57,461 nt of DNA from CAYGZQ01 sp964354375 [NCBI: uncultured Planctomycetota bacterium] (GTDB lineage Bacteria > JAJVIF01 > JAPKYR01), in the NCBI GenBank assembly GCA_964354375.1, contig CAYGZQ010000020.1, positions 1-57,461 of the forward strand, read 5' to 3'. Position 1 is the first letter of the stretch, and each line of letters begins with the position of its first letter. The notes beneath the pieces were generated by a model. It saw nothing but the letters and a program-made list of their open reading frames with translations. It did no database searches and was not told the origin of the DNA. The translations under genes were made by a program, and so were the position numbers. Shown here in pieces: positions 42,784 to 51,274 of this stretch.

Positions 42784-43869
42784 TCAGTAATGGCCGTGCT
42801 TGTGGAAAAGCTCCAGCGCGTACTCGTAGGTTTTCGGCGTGACGGTTTTCGGGATCGAATGATCGGAGTGGAAGACGTAGGGAATTCGATTTTCCCTCAC
42901 CGCGTCGAGTTTCGGAATGATCTCCTTGTCCAGCTGGGGCGGATCGTTCGTTTCGAAGGCGAGGATGTTCAGGTTCCCCATGAACGCCATCCTGTTGTCG
43001 ACCGCGGCTGCCATCTCGGCGACGTGCTGTCCCGCCTTGGCCTCGAGCACCTGGAGGCAGTCGACCCCTGACTCGAAAATGGTCCTGAGGAACGGCCGGA
43101 TTTTTCCGCACGAATGCAATATGACCGGAATATTATAGCTGTGAACGAAATCGACCAGCCTCTTGTGGTACGGGAAAATCAGCTCCCTCTGGAGGGCGGG
43201 AGACATGATGGCCCCGTACGTGTAGCCCATGTCCTCGTAAAAGAACATCCCGTCCGGCACGCCCACTTCGCGAAAAACGTATTCGTAGTGCGTGATAAGC
43301 ATGTTTGTGACGACGTCGCAGAAATCGTGAATCCACTTCGGGTTCAGGTAGGCGCTCTCGAGCATCGTGATGTCGCCCATCGACGCGCGCATCATCTCCA
43401 CGACCACCAGGTTCGTGTAGCAGCACCATTTGTCGCCCGACATGTGCTTTCTGTAATTCGCCTTCGCCGTTTGGATGTCGATGATGCGCCTTGTGTCGAG
43501 GTCGAGCAGGTGCGGACGGTATTTCTCCCGCCAGATGTCCTCGTTGGCAAGATCGAACCCGATATGCTCGGGGGTTCCGGCCTTGTGCTTCCAGTGTCGC
43601 AACTTCGCGCCCCAGCCGTTGATGGTGACTATCGTGTCGTCGGTCTCCTCGACCACTATCTTCTGTCCGACGATCGCCTCGGTCTGGTTGAAGCCGCCGG
43701 TAAGCGGACGAATATCGTGATTGAAGTAATCGACGACATCGACGCCCTTCGGAAAGCCCTGCCTCTCCCAGTCCTGGAGAGTGTCCTCCCACCAGTGCTC
43801 GAAGAGCCCCATGCGATCGGGGCATCTTTTGTCCCGGACGATTGCGTTGATGATCTCTCTTGCGTTCAA
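42784..43869 (-). CDS. UroD-family methyltransferase with HSCG motif (MtaA/CmuA-like)
   Basis: This 361-residue protein of the uroporphyrinogen decarboxylase superfamily has the zinc motif ILHSCGKIRPF (H-x-C-G), as in MtaA/MtbA corrinoid methyltransferases, where zinc activates a thiol. FFYEDMGYTYG lines the same barrel. True HemE motifs are absent. It lies 25 nt upstream of the homocysteine methyltransferase gene and 26 nt downstream of the corrinoid protein gene, so it probably moves the methyl group to or from that corrinoid. Confidence 0.88.
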   Translation of the reverse strand: MNAREIINAIVRDKRCPDRMGLFEHWWEDTLQDWERQGFPKGVDVVDYFNHDIRPLTGGFNQTEAIVGQKIVVEETDDTIVTINGWGAKLRHWKHKAGTPEHIGFDLANEDIWREKYRPHLLDLDTRRIIDIQTAKANYRKHMSGDKWCCYTNLVVVEMMRASMGDITMLESAYLNPKWIHDFCDVVTNMLITHYEYVFREVGVPDGMFFYEDMGYTYGAIMSPALQRELIFPYHKRLVDFVHSYNIPVILHSCGKIRPFLRTIFESGVDCLQVLEAKAGQHVAEMAAAVDNRMAFMGNLNILAFETNDPPQLDKEIIPKLDAVRENRIPYVFHSDHSIPKTVTPKTYEYALELFHKHGHY

Positions 43870-43895
43870 GGGTCAGCCACCTGGGAATGGATCGT

Positions 43896-44561
43896 CTAGG
43901 CCGCGCTGTTGAGATAATTCACGGCGCCCTGCGGATCGGGCGAGTACGCGTCGGCTCCTATCTTCCGGGCATAGTCCCGGTTTATCGGCGCGCCGCCGAT
44001 GATGATGCGGGTATTGGGGAATCTCGATTTTATCCCCTCGACAATGCTCTTCATGTTCGACATTGTTGTTGTGAGAAGCGCGCTCAGGCCGACCGCGCAT
44101 CCCGGATTGCTCGCGACCGCCTCGATGAATTTATCGACCGGGACATTGACGCCAAGATCGATCACGCGCCATCCTCCGCCCTTGACGACCATCCCGACGA
44201 GATTCTTGCCGATGTCGTGGAGGTCGCCTGTGACCGTCCCTATGACGAAAACGCCTCGCGGTTTGACGACCCCGGAATCGAAGTAGGGTTTGAGATGCTC
44301 CATCGCGGCGTTCATGGCCTTCGCGCTCATGAGAATGTCCGGGATGAACGCTTCGCCGGCGCTGAACTTCTCGCCGATCGCCCTCATGCCCAGAACGAGC
44401 GCGTCCGACATGATCCTGTCGGGCGGCACCCCCTGATCGAGCGCGGACCGGGTCAGCTCGTCCGCACCGTCCTGACCCAGCATGTCGGGAGGGTAGGGGG
44501 ACGATACGTTGATCTTTCCTCGTTCGATACAGTTTGCGATTCTCGCAAGAATGTCGGTCAT
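43896..44561 (-). CDS. Corrinoid-binding methyltransferase protein (MtaC/MetH-B12 type)
   Basis: This 221-residue protein has an N-terminal helical cap domain and a C-terminal B12 domain. The cobalt-ligand motif GDLHDIGKNLV (DxHxxG) is intact, as are GLSALLTTTM (SxL) and RIIIGGAPIN (GG). It carries a methyl group between the two UroD-type enzymes and possibly the homocysteine enzyme. ATG 44561 with GGAGG 9 nt upstream is the clear start; the 11 upstream codons are leader. Confidence 0.94.
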   Translation of the reverse strand: MTDILARIANCIERGKINVSSPYPPDMLGQDGADELTRSALDQGVPPDRIMSDALVLGMRAIGEKFSAGEAFIPDILMSAKAMNAAMEHLKPYFDSGVVKPRGVFVIGTVTGDLHDIGKNLVGMVVKGGGWRVIDLGVNVPVDKFIEAVASNPGCAVGLSALLTTTMSNMKSIVEGIKSRFPNTRIIIGGAPINRDYARKIGADAYSPDPQGAVNYLNSAA

Positions 44562-44602
44562 GTGAAAAAGCCTCCGGCAAAAAGAGCCGATCAATCGATC
44601 AA

Positions 44603-45625
44603 TCAGTCGGTTGAATCAAGCGGTCGCAGCCATTCATCGAATACTGCGGCGATGTTCTCGAACGGGTCGTCGATCCCCCATTCGCACTGAGCGATCACCC
44701 CTCCCGAGCCTTTGTCGAGCGCCCGTCTCACCCGCCTGACGGCCGACCTCACTTCATCGACCGTCCCGAACGGAAGGATTCGCTGCCGATCGATCTCCCC
44801 CCAGAATGTTACCCGACCGCAATGCTTCTCGCCAAGCTCCTCGATGTTCATACAGAAGAGCTGGGAATTGAGCGCGTCGATCCCCACATCGATCAGGTCG
44901 CCGATTATGGCCGAGATATTTCCGTCCGAGTGAAAGAAGGCGTACTTGCCGCTTTCGTGAAGGACGGCGCAATAGTCCTTGTAGAGCGGCTTGAAAATGT
45001 CGCGCCACAGGTCGGGCGAGATGAGAAGCGAGTGCTGTGAACCCCAGTCGTCCATGAACGAGACACCGTCCACGTCGGTCCGGGCCCACATGTTCAAATC
45101 CCTGAGGTGGAAATCGTGCAGCATGTCGACGAGCGTGAAAATTTCCTTCGATCCATACGCAAGGTCTATGTATGTGGCCTCCGATCCGCGAAGGAACTGC
45201 ATTCTCTCGAACGGTCGGACCTTTGAGCCCGCGAGAACGAAGCGCGAAGTCTCGGCGCAGCTCTGGTCGACGCCGCCGAGATCGGATTTTTCGAGGATTT
45301 CGTAGGGCGGCGTGTATCGAGCCAGCGCTGACCAGTCGGCAAGAGGATACTGCTTCACTTCGCCGATGACTCCCGATCTTGCGACGTGCCAGACACATCC
45401 CCAGGCGTCGGTGTACTCGCCCTCGACATTCGGGGTTCCCTTTTCTCTGTCTCCGGCGGCATAGGCGAATTTCGGGGGCGTGAAATCGGACGGGAATTTC
45501 TGAAGCATCCGCTCGACCTCGTCGCGGTGAAACATGGCTGTGCCGGGAAGCGTCCACAGGTCTCGCGGGACCCGTTCCACTTCGCGATGCTGCAAGGTTC
45601 GTATGACGAGGTCTCTCGATGTCAT
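44603..45625 (-). CDS. UroD-family methyltransferase with HSDG motif
   Basis: This 340-residue protein of the same superfamily begins [20 protein letters not shown], a typical start. The zinc motif position reads [10 protein letters not shown], with Asp instead of the Cys seen in its downstream paralogue. [17 protein letters not shown] is also conserved in this subgroup. Proteins of the HSDG type are probable substrate-side methyltransferases for unknown methyl donors; no member here can be assigned a substrate. Its ATG overlaps the transketolase stop (ATGA). Confidence 0.85.
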   Translation of the reverse strand: MTSRDLVIRTLQHREVERVPRDLWTLPGTAMFHRDEVERMLQKFPSDFTPPKFAYAAGDREKGTPNVEGEYTDAWGCVWHVARSGVIGEVKQYPLADWSALARYTPPYEILEKSDLGGVDQSCAETSRFVLAGSKVRPFERMQFLRGSEATYIDLAYGSKEIFTLVDMLHDFHLRDLNMWARTDVDGVSFMDDWGSQHSLLISPDLWRDIFKPLYKDYCAVLHESGKYAFFHSDGNISAIIGDLIDVGIDALNSQLFCMNIEELGEKHCGRVTFWGEIDRQRILPFGTVDEVRSAVRRVRRALDKGSGGVIAQCEWGIDDPFENIAAVFDEWLRPLDSTD

Positions 45626-47646
45626 TTGTCCGACAGTAAACGCCCGACCGAGTCAGCGACTCTCTCAGGGGTGAAGCCGAACTGCTGCGCGAGGACGTTT
45701 CCGGGAGCCGATGCGCCGAAGTGATCGATGCCGATCGCCAGGCCCGAATCGCCGACCCATCGCGCCCATCCCATCGTCGCGCCCGCCTCGATGGAAACCC
45801 GCGCCTTGATGTCGGAGGGCAGCACCGATTCCCTGTATTCTTCGGTCTGTTCCTCGAAAAGCTCCCAGCAGGGCATGGAGACGACCCTGACGCGAATTCC
45901 GTCGACGGCCAGAAGCTTCTGCGCGTCGAGAGCGACGTGAACTTCCGATCCGGTCGAGATCACGATTGCCTGGGGCTTGGCGTTTTGTGGATCCGAGATC
46001 ACGTACGCGCCCCTTCTCAAACCTGACGGATCGCCGAAAAGCGAGCGGTCGAGCACCGGCAGATTCTGTCTGCTCAGCACGAGGGCGATCGGACGGTCGC
46101 TCGTTTCCATCGCCCACCGCCACGCTTCGAGAGTCTCGGCGGCGTCCGCAGGACGGACAACCGCAAGATTCGGGATCGACCTGAGCGAGCTTAAGTGTTC
46201 GATGGGCTGATGCGTGGGACCGTCCTCGCCGACGAAAATCGAGTCATGCGTCCACACATAGATAATCGGCAGCCCGCTCATCGCCGCAAGCCTGACCGAC
46301 GGGCGCATGTAGTCCGAAAAAACGAAAAAGGTGGAGGTGAACGGGCGGCAGCCTCCGTGCCATGCGATGCCGTTCGCGATGCCGGCCATCGCGTGCTCGC
46401 GGACCCCGCAGCACACGTTTCGCCCCTCGCCCGTCGCGCCGTTGAAGGCCCCTGAGCCCTTGATTTCCGCGTTGGTGGATGAAGAGAGGTCCGCGTCGCA
46501 GCCGATGAGCCATCCCACTCGACCGCTTATCGCGTTGAGGACTTGTCCGCTCGCGACCCGCGTGGCGATTTTCTCGCCCGCTTTCCATGAGGGGAGATCT
46601 GCGTCCCATGCGTCGGGGAGCTTTCCCTGAAGGGCATCACTCCATTCGCGTGCGAGATCGGGATATTGCCTTGCCCATGATTCGAATTTCTCCAGCCAGA
46701 GAGCTCTGTTTCTTTCTCCGTGATCGATCGCAGCGCGCGTGTGGGCGAGAGCGTCGTCGGGAACGTGGAAAGCCTCGTTCGGCCATGGCCATCCGAGGTG
46801 TTCTTTCGTACGGACGACCTCATCTTCGCCCAGCGGAGAGCCGTGAGCCTTGCTCGATCCCTGTTTGTTCGGAGAGCCGTAGCCGATTGTTGTCTTGATC
46901 TCGATTATGGAGGGACGCGAAGTATCGGCCCTTGCGGCGGCAATCGCGCTGTCGGTCGCGGCGAGGTCGTCGTTTCCGTTCTCGACCCGAATGGTCTGCC
47001 AGCCGTACGCCTCGTATCGTTTCAGCACATTTTCGCCGGAGAAAGTCAGCGACGTGGGTCCGTTCAGGGAAATATCGTTGGAATCGTACAGGAAGATGAG
47101 TTTGCCGAGCTTGAGGTGACCCGCGAGCGAGCTCGCCTCGGCGCTGATGCCCTCCATGAGATCCCCGTCGGAGACGAGAGCGTAGGTGTAGTGATCGACG
47201 ATTGCCTGGCCGTCGCGATTGTACCGATTCGCAAGGAATCTTTCGGCGATAGCCATGCCGACCGCGTTCGCAGCGCCCTGACCGAGCGGGCCGGTGGTCG
47301 TCTCAACTCCTGGCGTCATGAAAGACTCAGGATGTCCGGGGGTACTCGAGTTCCATTGCCTAAACGATTTGAGATCGTCCATGGAGACGTCGTACCCGGT
47401 GAGAAACAGAAGGCTGTAGACAAGAGCGCTGCCGTGACCCGCCGAAAGGATGAAACGGTCGCGATCGGGCCATTTGGGGCAGTGAGGATCATGCTTCAGG
47501 TGTCGCTGCCAGAGGACATAGGCCATTGGGGCTGCGCCGAGCGGCAGGCCGGGATGCCCGGAGGCGGCCTTCTGGACGATGTCGATGGAGAGAGTGCGGA
47601 TCGTGTTGACGGCGAATGTGTCGAGTTGTCCAAAGGGGGCGCTCAT
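45622..47646 (-). CDS. tkt: Transketolase
   Basis: The full 674-residue enzyme is intact. Motifs include [32 protein letters not shown], the thiamine diphosphate motif [19 protein letters not shown] with [12 protein letters not shown], and the C-terminal [20 protein letters not shown]. It moves two-carbon units in the pentose phosphate pathway. AAAGGAT lies upstream of the ATG. It heads the operon that continues by a 4-nt overlap into the methyltransferase genes, an unusual link. Transketolase could supply precursors for the same pathway or simply share a promoter. Confidence 0.96.
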   Translation of the reverse strand: MSAPFGQLDTFAVNTIRTLSIDIVQKAASGHPGLPLGAAPMAYVLWQRHLKHDPHCPKWPDRDRFILSAGHGSALVYSLLFLTGYDVSMDDLKSFRQWNSSTPGHPESFMTPGVETTTGPLGQGAANAVGMAIAERFLANRYNRDGQAIVDHYTYALVSDGDLMEGISAEASSLAGHLKLGKLIFLYDSNDISLNGPTSLTFSGENVLKRYEAYGWQTIRVENGNDDLAATDSAIAAARADTSRPSIIEIKTTIGYGSPNKQGSSKAHGSPLGEDEVVRTKEHLGWPWPNEAFHVPDDALAHTRAAIDHGERNRALWLEKFESWARQYPDLAREWSDALQGKLPDAWDADLPSWKAGEKIATRVASGQVLNAISGRVGWLIGCDADLSSSTNAEIKGSGAFNGATGEGRNVCCGVREHAMAGIANGIAWHGGCRPFTSTFFVFSDYMRPSVRLAAMSGLPIIYVWTHDSIFVGEDGPTHQPIEHLSSLRSIPNLAVVRPADAAETLEAWRWAMETSDRPIALVLSRQNLPVLDRSLFGDPSGLRRGAYVISDPQNAKPQAIVISTGSEVHVALDAQKLLAVDGIRVRVVSMPCWELFEEQTEEYRESVLPSDIKARVSIEAGATMGWARWVGDSGLAIGIDHFGASAPGNVLAQQFGFTPERVADSVGRLLSDK

Positions 47647-47756
47647 CGGCTTGTGGCATCCTTTCTTGAGACGGCCTCTGATGAGCGCCTATCCTATGCA
47701 TTTTCCGCCCGGATTGCCAGTGCAGGGGGCTGTGCTCCATCTTCGGTTGGCGGCGC

Positions 47757-48863
47757 CTATTCTTCCGCTTCTTCTTCGTATTCGTTCAGGACGCTGTCGG
47801 AAAGATACGGCAGGTGAGACAGGGCAGCGATTTCTTGGATGCTGTCGTAAGAAAGGAATGTGCAACTCTCATACAGTGGACCCCTTTCCAGCAGCGAGAA
47901 AACTGGGCGTCTCAATTCTTGAAACACTTTATCCCTCCGGCTTTGAGGAGCAACGATATGCAGGCGTATGTCCATGTTAGGCTGCAGCGCTAGTAGATCA
48001 GCCATGCGGAGAATGCCGGAGTACACGGACGTTGTGTGCTCGATCTCGAATGCCCGCTTTATAGATCTGCCCTTCAGCCACAGAATGTCTATCTGCTCGA
48101 TTGTCTTCAATGTCACGTCGTCATAGTTCAGGGGGAGGCGTTCAAGGAAAACGAGAGAGTCGTCTTGGCATTCAGCCTTGACTCTGCTTCTGTCTGCGCG
48201 GGGCACCCATAACCTAATGTCCATTTGAGAGCCGATTTGAGCCACTAATGCCTGTATTCTGACAGATTCCCTGACATCTCTTGGCTCCTCCTCAGGCCCC
48301 TGCATTTCGTCGTCAGTGTCTTGAGGAACGGTAACAAGGACGTCTTTGTCCACTCGCTTTACGCGATGAGATGCGAATCTCCTGTATTCCTCAACATCGT
48401 ATGGGTAAGTATCACCGTCACTGACCTGACGGGTAAGCAGGGATTCCAGAAAACCCCCATCCTCGTCAGTCAGCTGCACAAGACTCCCTCTGACTTTGCC
48501 AGTCCAGGTCGAGGAGCTCTTCGACACGCCTTTTGTGAATGAGAGCGTCTCCCAAACGAAATCCTCATGAATCGGCACTGCCCTGTCAACCGTCAGCCAG
48601 ACCAGCGGCTCAACCTTGAACCTGACTATGAACGGGTCGTTCTCTGCGGCAAAAATCGGGGTCTCGTCAATGTACGGTGCGCTCTTAACCTTCAGCAACC
48701 CAATCCAGCGGGACAGCTTAGTCAGGTAGCACAACAGCTTATCGCCGGCCTTGACGCGTTGGGCAATCCCCCTATGGCGCATTCTAAAGCCGGTTACAGA
48801 CTTATCGGATCCGCTGAAGGCCTCGTAGGTCTCAGGTGAAAAAAGGTCGATGTAGTAAGCCAT
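47757..48863 (-). CDS. EVE-domain protein with predicted nuclease-like C-terminal domain
   Basis: Residues 1-125 look like an EVE (PUA-like) domain: MAYYIDLFSPETYEAF, FRMRHRGIAQRVKAGDKLLC, WIGLLKVKSAPYIDETPIF. EVE domains bind modified bases. After a charged linker, residues 200-330 contain IEQIDILWLKG and AFEIEHTTSVYSGILRMADL, an Asp plus E-x-E pattern as in PD-(D/E)xK-like folds. Together this fits a modification-dependent nuclease or defence sensor. DNA here has lower GC and mixed third positions, unlike its neighbours. GGGAGAG sits a few nt before the ATG, and a near-consensus promoter lies about 50 nt upstream. Function is predicted only. Confidence 0.72.
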   Translation of the reverse strand: MAYYIDLFSPETYEAFSGSDKSVTGFRMRHRGIAQRVKAGDKLLCYLTKLSRWIGLLKVKSAPYIDETPIFAAENDPFIVRFKVEPLVWLTVDRAVPIHEDFVWETLSFTKGVSKSSSTWTGKVRGSLVQLTDEDGGFLESLLTRQVSDGDTYPYDVEEYRRFASHRVKRVDKDVLVTVPQDTDDEMQGPEEEPRDVRESVRIQALVAQIGSQMDIRLWVPRADRSRVKAECQDDSLVFLERLPLNYDDVTLKTIEQIDILWLKGRSIKRAFEIEHTTSVYSGILRMADLLALQPNMDIRLHIVAPQSRRDKVFQELRRPVFSLLERGPLYESCTFLSYDSIQEIAALSHLPYLSDSVLNEYEEEAEE

Positions 48864-48913
48864 GATCTCTCCCTGACGGTAGAATAGGCCCCGCCTCGTC
48901 TTCCAAAGTTTTC

Positions 48914-48941
48914 ATTATACAACATTGGGAATATTGGTCAA
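48914..48941 (-). promoter_or_regulatory. Near-consensus sigma70 promoter of the EVE-domain gene
   Basis: On the minus strand TTGACC (48941-48936) and TATAAT (48919-48914) are spaced by 16 nt. It is one of the strongest matches in the window, in a gap of 240 nt (48864-49103) with no other feature. Confidence 0.78.
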
Positions 48942-49103
48942 AGTCCATTGCCTTTCGCAGCCGGACTGGCCCCTGGGCGGCAAGCTGTCGGAGTCTCATC
49001 GTGCACGGCCACGGACACGCTCGACTTCGAGTCACTCAGTCTGTGCCCGGCACCGGCTACATGCTTTCCCCGGTTAGACGGGAACCCCTCCAGACCCTAT
49101 GCG

Positions 49104-49787
49104 CTAGCGCACGTAGCGGAATGGCGGCCAAGGCCGCTTCCCGGTCTTATCCAGCACAAACTCTCGAACAGCATTGCTCGTCTCGACGCCCAACCGGTTA
49201 ATGAATCCCTCGTGGTCCGCAACATGGTCCTTGTGCACAGCTTTGGAAGCCTTGACACGATGAGCGATTTCGCCCCGGAGATTCACCAGTTTGGCGAGCT
49301 TTTTCTTGGCTCGCGCCGCTGACATCCCTTGCCAACGCCAATTCGCAGAAACGGAGCGCATTCCAAGTAGTTGTTGGTATAGCTTGTCGATACGGTCGGG
49401 TCGAGGGGTGTGAAATGCATCTAGGAGCCGCTCCTTGCGACCATTCAGAACCTCCTTCCATCCGGCGCCAGCGAGCTTCCACACTTCACGGTCATCTTTG
49501 CACTCCTTCAAGTCCTTGGCGGCTTGCGCTAGCACCTTTGAATCGAACAACTGCGGAGTCTTGGCGTTTCGCAAGATGTGGGTGAATGCCCGTTCTGCAA
49601 GATCCTCAATGAAAGACTCCCAACAGGCCACGAGTAACACGATCGCACTCTTGTTTAGTACTTCCACGTTGTGCCTGTGGCCCGGTCCCTGACCGCTAAC
49701 AGCCTCATGGATGTCCATGAGTCTCTTTACTTCGTCGAGGTTATCCCACATCGTCCGATGCGGCCTAATACTAGACGATCTCACCAT
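49104..49787 (-). CDS. RiboL-PSP-HEPN domain protein, predicted ribonuclease
   Basis: This 227-residue helical protein matches the RiboL-PSP-HEPN family: NKSAIVLLVACWESFIEDLA near the N-terminus and LVNLRGEIAHRV near the C-terminus. RGEIAH is the R-x4-H active-site motif of HEPN RNases, intact here. HEPN proteins occur in toxin-antitoxin and abortive-infection systems. ATG 49787 follows AAGGAGG at 9 nt, so the 28 upstream codons of the frame are leader. No small antitoxin gene is adjacent. It is upstream of the EVE-domain gene on the same strand and has similarly lower GC. Confidence 0.82.
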   Translation of the reverse strand: MVRSSSIRPHRTMWDNLDEVKRLMDIHEAVSGQGPGHRHNVEVLNKSAIVLLVACWESFIEDLAERAFTHILRNAKTPQLFDSKVLAQAAKDLKECKDDREVWKLAGAGWKEVLNGRKERLLDAFHTPRPDRIDKLYQQLLGMRSVSANWRWQGMSAARAKKKLAKLVNLRGEIAHRVKASKAVHKDHVADHEGFINRLGVETSNAVREFVLDKTGKRPWPPFRYVR

Positions 49788-49830
49788 GTTCCCTATCCTC
49801 CTTGGGCGTATGGCAGCCCGGCTAGTGGCA

Positions 49831-49862
49831 CCTACGACCGCAATGTCATCGCACGTCGTAGG
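49831..49862. promoter_or_regulatory. 8-bp inverted repeat in the leader of the HEPN gene
   Basis: CCTACGAC (49831-49838) is the reverse complement of GTCGTAGG (49855-49862), 44 nt upstream of the HEPN start codon. It could be an operator or a leader hairpin. The remaining gap up to 49993 shows no ORF that I trust. Confidence 0.55.
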
Positions 49863-49993
49863 CGTCTTCAATTATTCTCACACATGAGTCAGAGGAAAGC
49901 AATCTGGTGAGTATGAGACGCTCGATATTGGGGCCCCGCAATCGATTTGGCGAGTGTCCTCAATGCAGGGCGGTGATGGAACCAATGCGAGGC

Positions 49994-50022
49994 TTGCACA
50001 CTTTCGTAGGTCGTGGTATCAT
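49994..50022 (+). promoter_or_regulatory. Sigma70-type promoter of rpmH
   Basis: TTGCAC (49994-49999) and TATCAT (50017-50022) are spaced by 17 nt. In the leader, GACGGGC (50036-50042) pairs with GCCCGTC (50057-50063) around a T-rich loop, just before the SD of rpmH. Confidence 0.75.
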
Positions 50023-50081
50023 CCTTTACCGCCTCGACGGGCGCGTTTTTTTGTGTGCCCGTCAGAGGATGGTGAACATAA

Positions 50082-50231
50082 ATGAAACGTACGTACCAGC
50101 CCAAGAAACGTAAGCGCGCCCGGACGCACGGGTTCCTCGAGAGAATGGACTCCCCGGGCGGTCGCAATGTCATCAAGAGCAGGCGCGCGAAGGGAAGAAA
50201 GCGCCTGACGGTGCAGTCGAAAGCCAAGTAA
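50082..50231 (+). CDS. rpmH: 50S ribosomal protein L34
   Basis: This 49-residue protein starts [20 protein letters not shown] and ends [13 protein letters not shown], a textbook L34. It is one of the most basic ribosomal proteins. AGAGGATGG lies before the ATG. It heads the conserved rpmH-rnpA-yidD-yidC-khpB cluster, usually linked to dnaA and oriC. Here neither is in the window; the HEPN gene lies upstream. Confidence 0.97.
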   Translation: MKRTYQPKKRKRARTHGFLERMDSPGGRNVIKSRRAKGRKRLTVQSKAK

Positions 50232-50258
50232 CCGCCGGAGGCATACGGGCCGGCGTTT

Positions 50259-50285
50259 ACCCGTGTTTCGATCACGGGTTTTTTT
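50259..50285 (+). terminator. Terminator or attenuator between rpmH and rnpA
   Basis: ACCCGTG (50259-50265) pairs with CACGGGT (50273-50279) and is followed by seven T. An attenuator here would lower rnpA relative to rpmH, as seen in other bacteria. Confidence 0.85.
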
Positions 50286-50330
50286 GTGCCCTTGAGGGTC
50301 CTGCCGGATGGTATGATTGAAGGGAAGGAC

Positions 50331-50783
50331 ATGGTTTCAACAGCGACCGGGAATCGACTGCCGCCGAGGCTGACGAGGAAATCGGAGTTCCGACGCGTAA
50401 CGCGTTCGGGGGAGCGTTACAGGCTGTCCTTTCTGCAGATGTACGTCCATCCCGCGATTCCGTGGGGTGCGCAGGGGAAGAATGTGACCGGCGGAAGGGT
50501 GGGATTTGTCGTGCCGGACCGGGATGTGAAGGGTGCGGTGAGGCGGAACCGGGTCAGGCGGCTGATGCGGGAGGCCGTGCGTCACTGGTGGAAGCACGTC
50601 CGTGGGGGCTGCGACATCGTCCTCAGGGCGAACGGCGAGCCCGCGCATGACAGCGCGTTTTTTGTGGAGCGCATTTTCCTGACGCTCGCGATCAGGGCCG
50701 GCGTTCTGACCGAGGAGGGTCGGGCGCTCGGCAGGGAGAGGGTCGCTCAGCTGGAACGCGACGGGGCAGGGGTCGAGAAATGA
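50331..50783 (+). CDS. rnpA: Ribonuclease P protein component
   Basis: This 150-residue basic protein has the RnpA signature: LPPRLTRKSEFRRVTRSGER at the N-terminus and the RNR box AVRRNRVRRLMREAVRH, preceded by VGFVVPDRDVKG. It helps the catalytic RNA cut 5' leaders from pre-tRNA. The ATG at 50331 follows GGGAAGGA at good spacing; the GTG at 50286 lies in the terminator T-run and is unlikely. The stop overlaps yidD by ATGA. Confidence 0.93.
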   Translation: MVSTATGNRLPPRLTRKSEFRRVTRSGERYRLSFLQMYVHPAIPWGAQGKNVTGGRVGFVVPDRDVKGAVRRNRVRRLMREAVRHWWKHVRGGCDIVLRANGEPAHDSAFFVERIFLTLAIRAGVLTEEGRALGRERVAQLERDGAGVEK

Positions 50784-51067
50784 ACCGCGTGTTCGGCAAG
50801 CTTGCATCCTACCTGGTGGCGGCCTATCAGCGATTCATAAGTCCCCTGATGCCTCCCTCGTGCAGGTTCTTCCCTACTTGCAGCGAGTACTCCCGTGTAT
50901 CTCTGGTCAGGCACGGATTCCTGATGGGGATGTGGCTGACGGTGAGGCGGATATGCCGGTGCAACCCGTGGAGTCCGGGGGGTTGGGACCCTGTGCCGCC
51001 TTTGCGGGGGCAGCCCGAGGACTCGGCGGAGCTCTATGTCAGGTCGGTACGAAAGCTGAGAAAGTGA
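50780..51067 (+). CDS. yidD: Membrane protein insertion efficiency factor YidD
   Basis: This 95-residue protein has the conserved YQRFISPLMPPSCRFFPTCS, YSRVSLVRHGFLMG and CRCNPWSPGGWDPVPP. YidD acts at the inner membrane next to YidC. It is translationally coupled to rnpA. The gap to yidC (51068-51274) has TTAAGA and TATAGA spaced by 16 nt near its start, a weak promoter candidate, and a GTTGGC/GCCAAC hairpin. A 35-codon frame there is not convincing. Confidence 0.95.
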   Translation: MNRVFGKLASYLVAAYQRFISPLMPPSCRFFPTCSEYSRVSLVRHGFLMGMWLTVRRICRCNPWSPGGWDPVPPLRGQPEDSAELYVRSVRKLRK

Positions 51068-51274
51068 CAACCCGTTAAGAGAATTTTATAAGACAGTATA
51101 GACACGGGGCCGTACGTGAGTTATTATTGCGGTCATGTTGGCGAGGAGGCCAACGGGGCGCGAGATTTCAGGGCACTGCGCCCGATGCTGATTTCAAGCA
51201 GGGGCCAAGATATGGCGGCTTAGGGCTGTCCTTTTCCCAAACGATCAGCGACCGGAGGTTGAGCCGGGTCTCTC

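Noticed and set aside
50036-50063. Riboswitch in the rpmH leader
   Set aside because: Only one simple hairpin with a T-rich loop is present; no conserved riboswitch core is visible.
48864-50081. Replication origin beside rpmH
   Set aside because: No dnaA gene and no cluster of DnaA boxes (TTATNCACA) is visible, although rpmH is often near oriC.
51115-51222. Possible leader peptide gene before yidC (MifM-like)
   Set aside because: A 35-codon frame exists from a GTG, but it has no SD, no stalling-like motif and no membrane segment.
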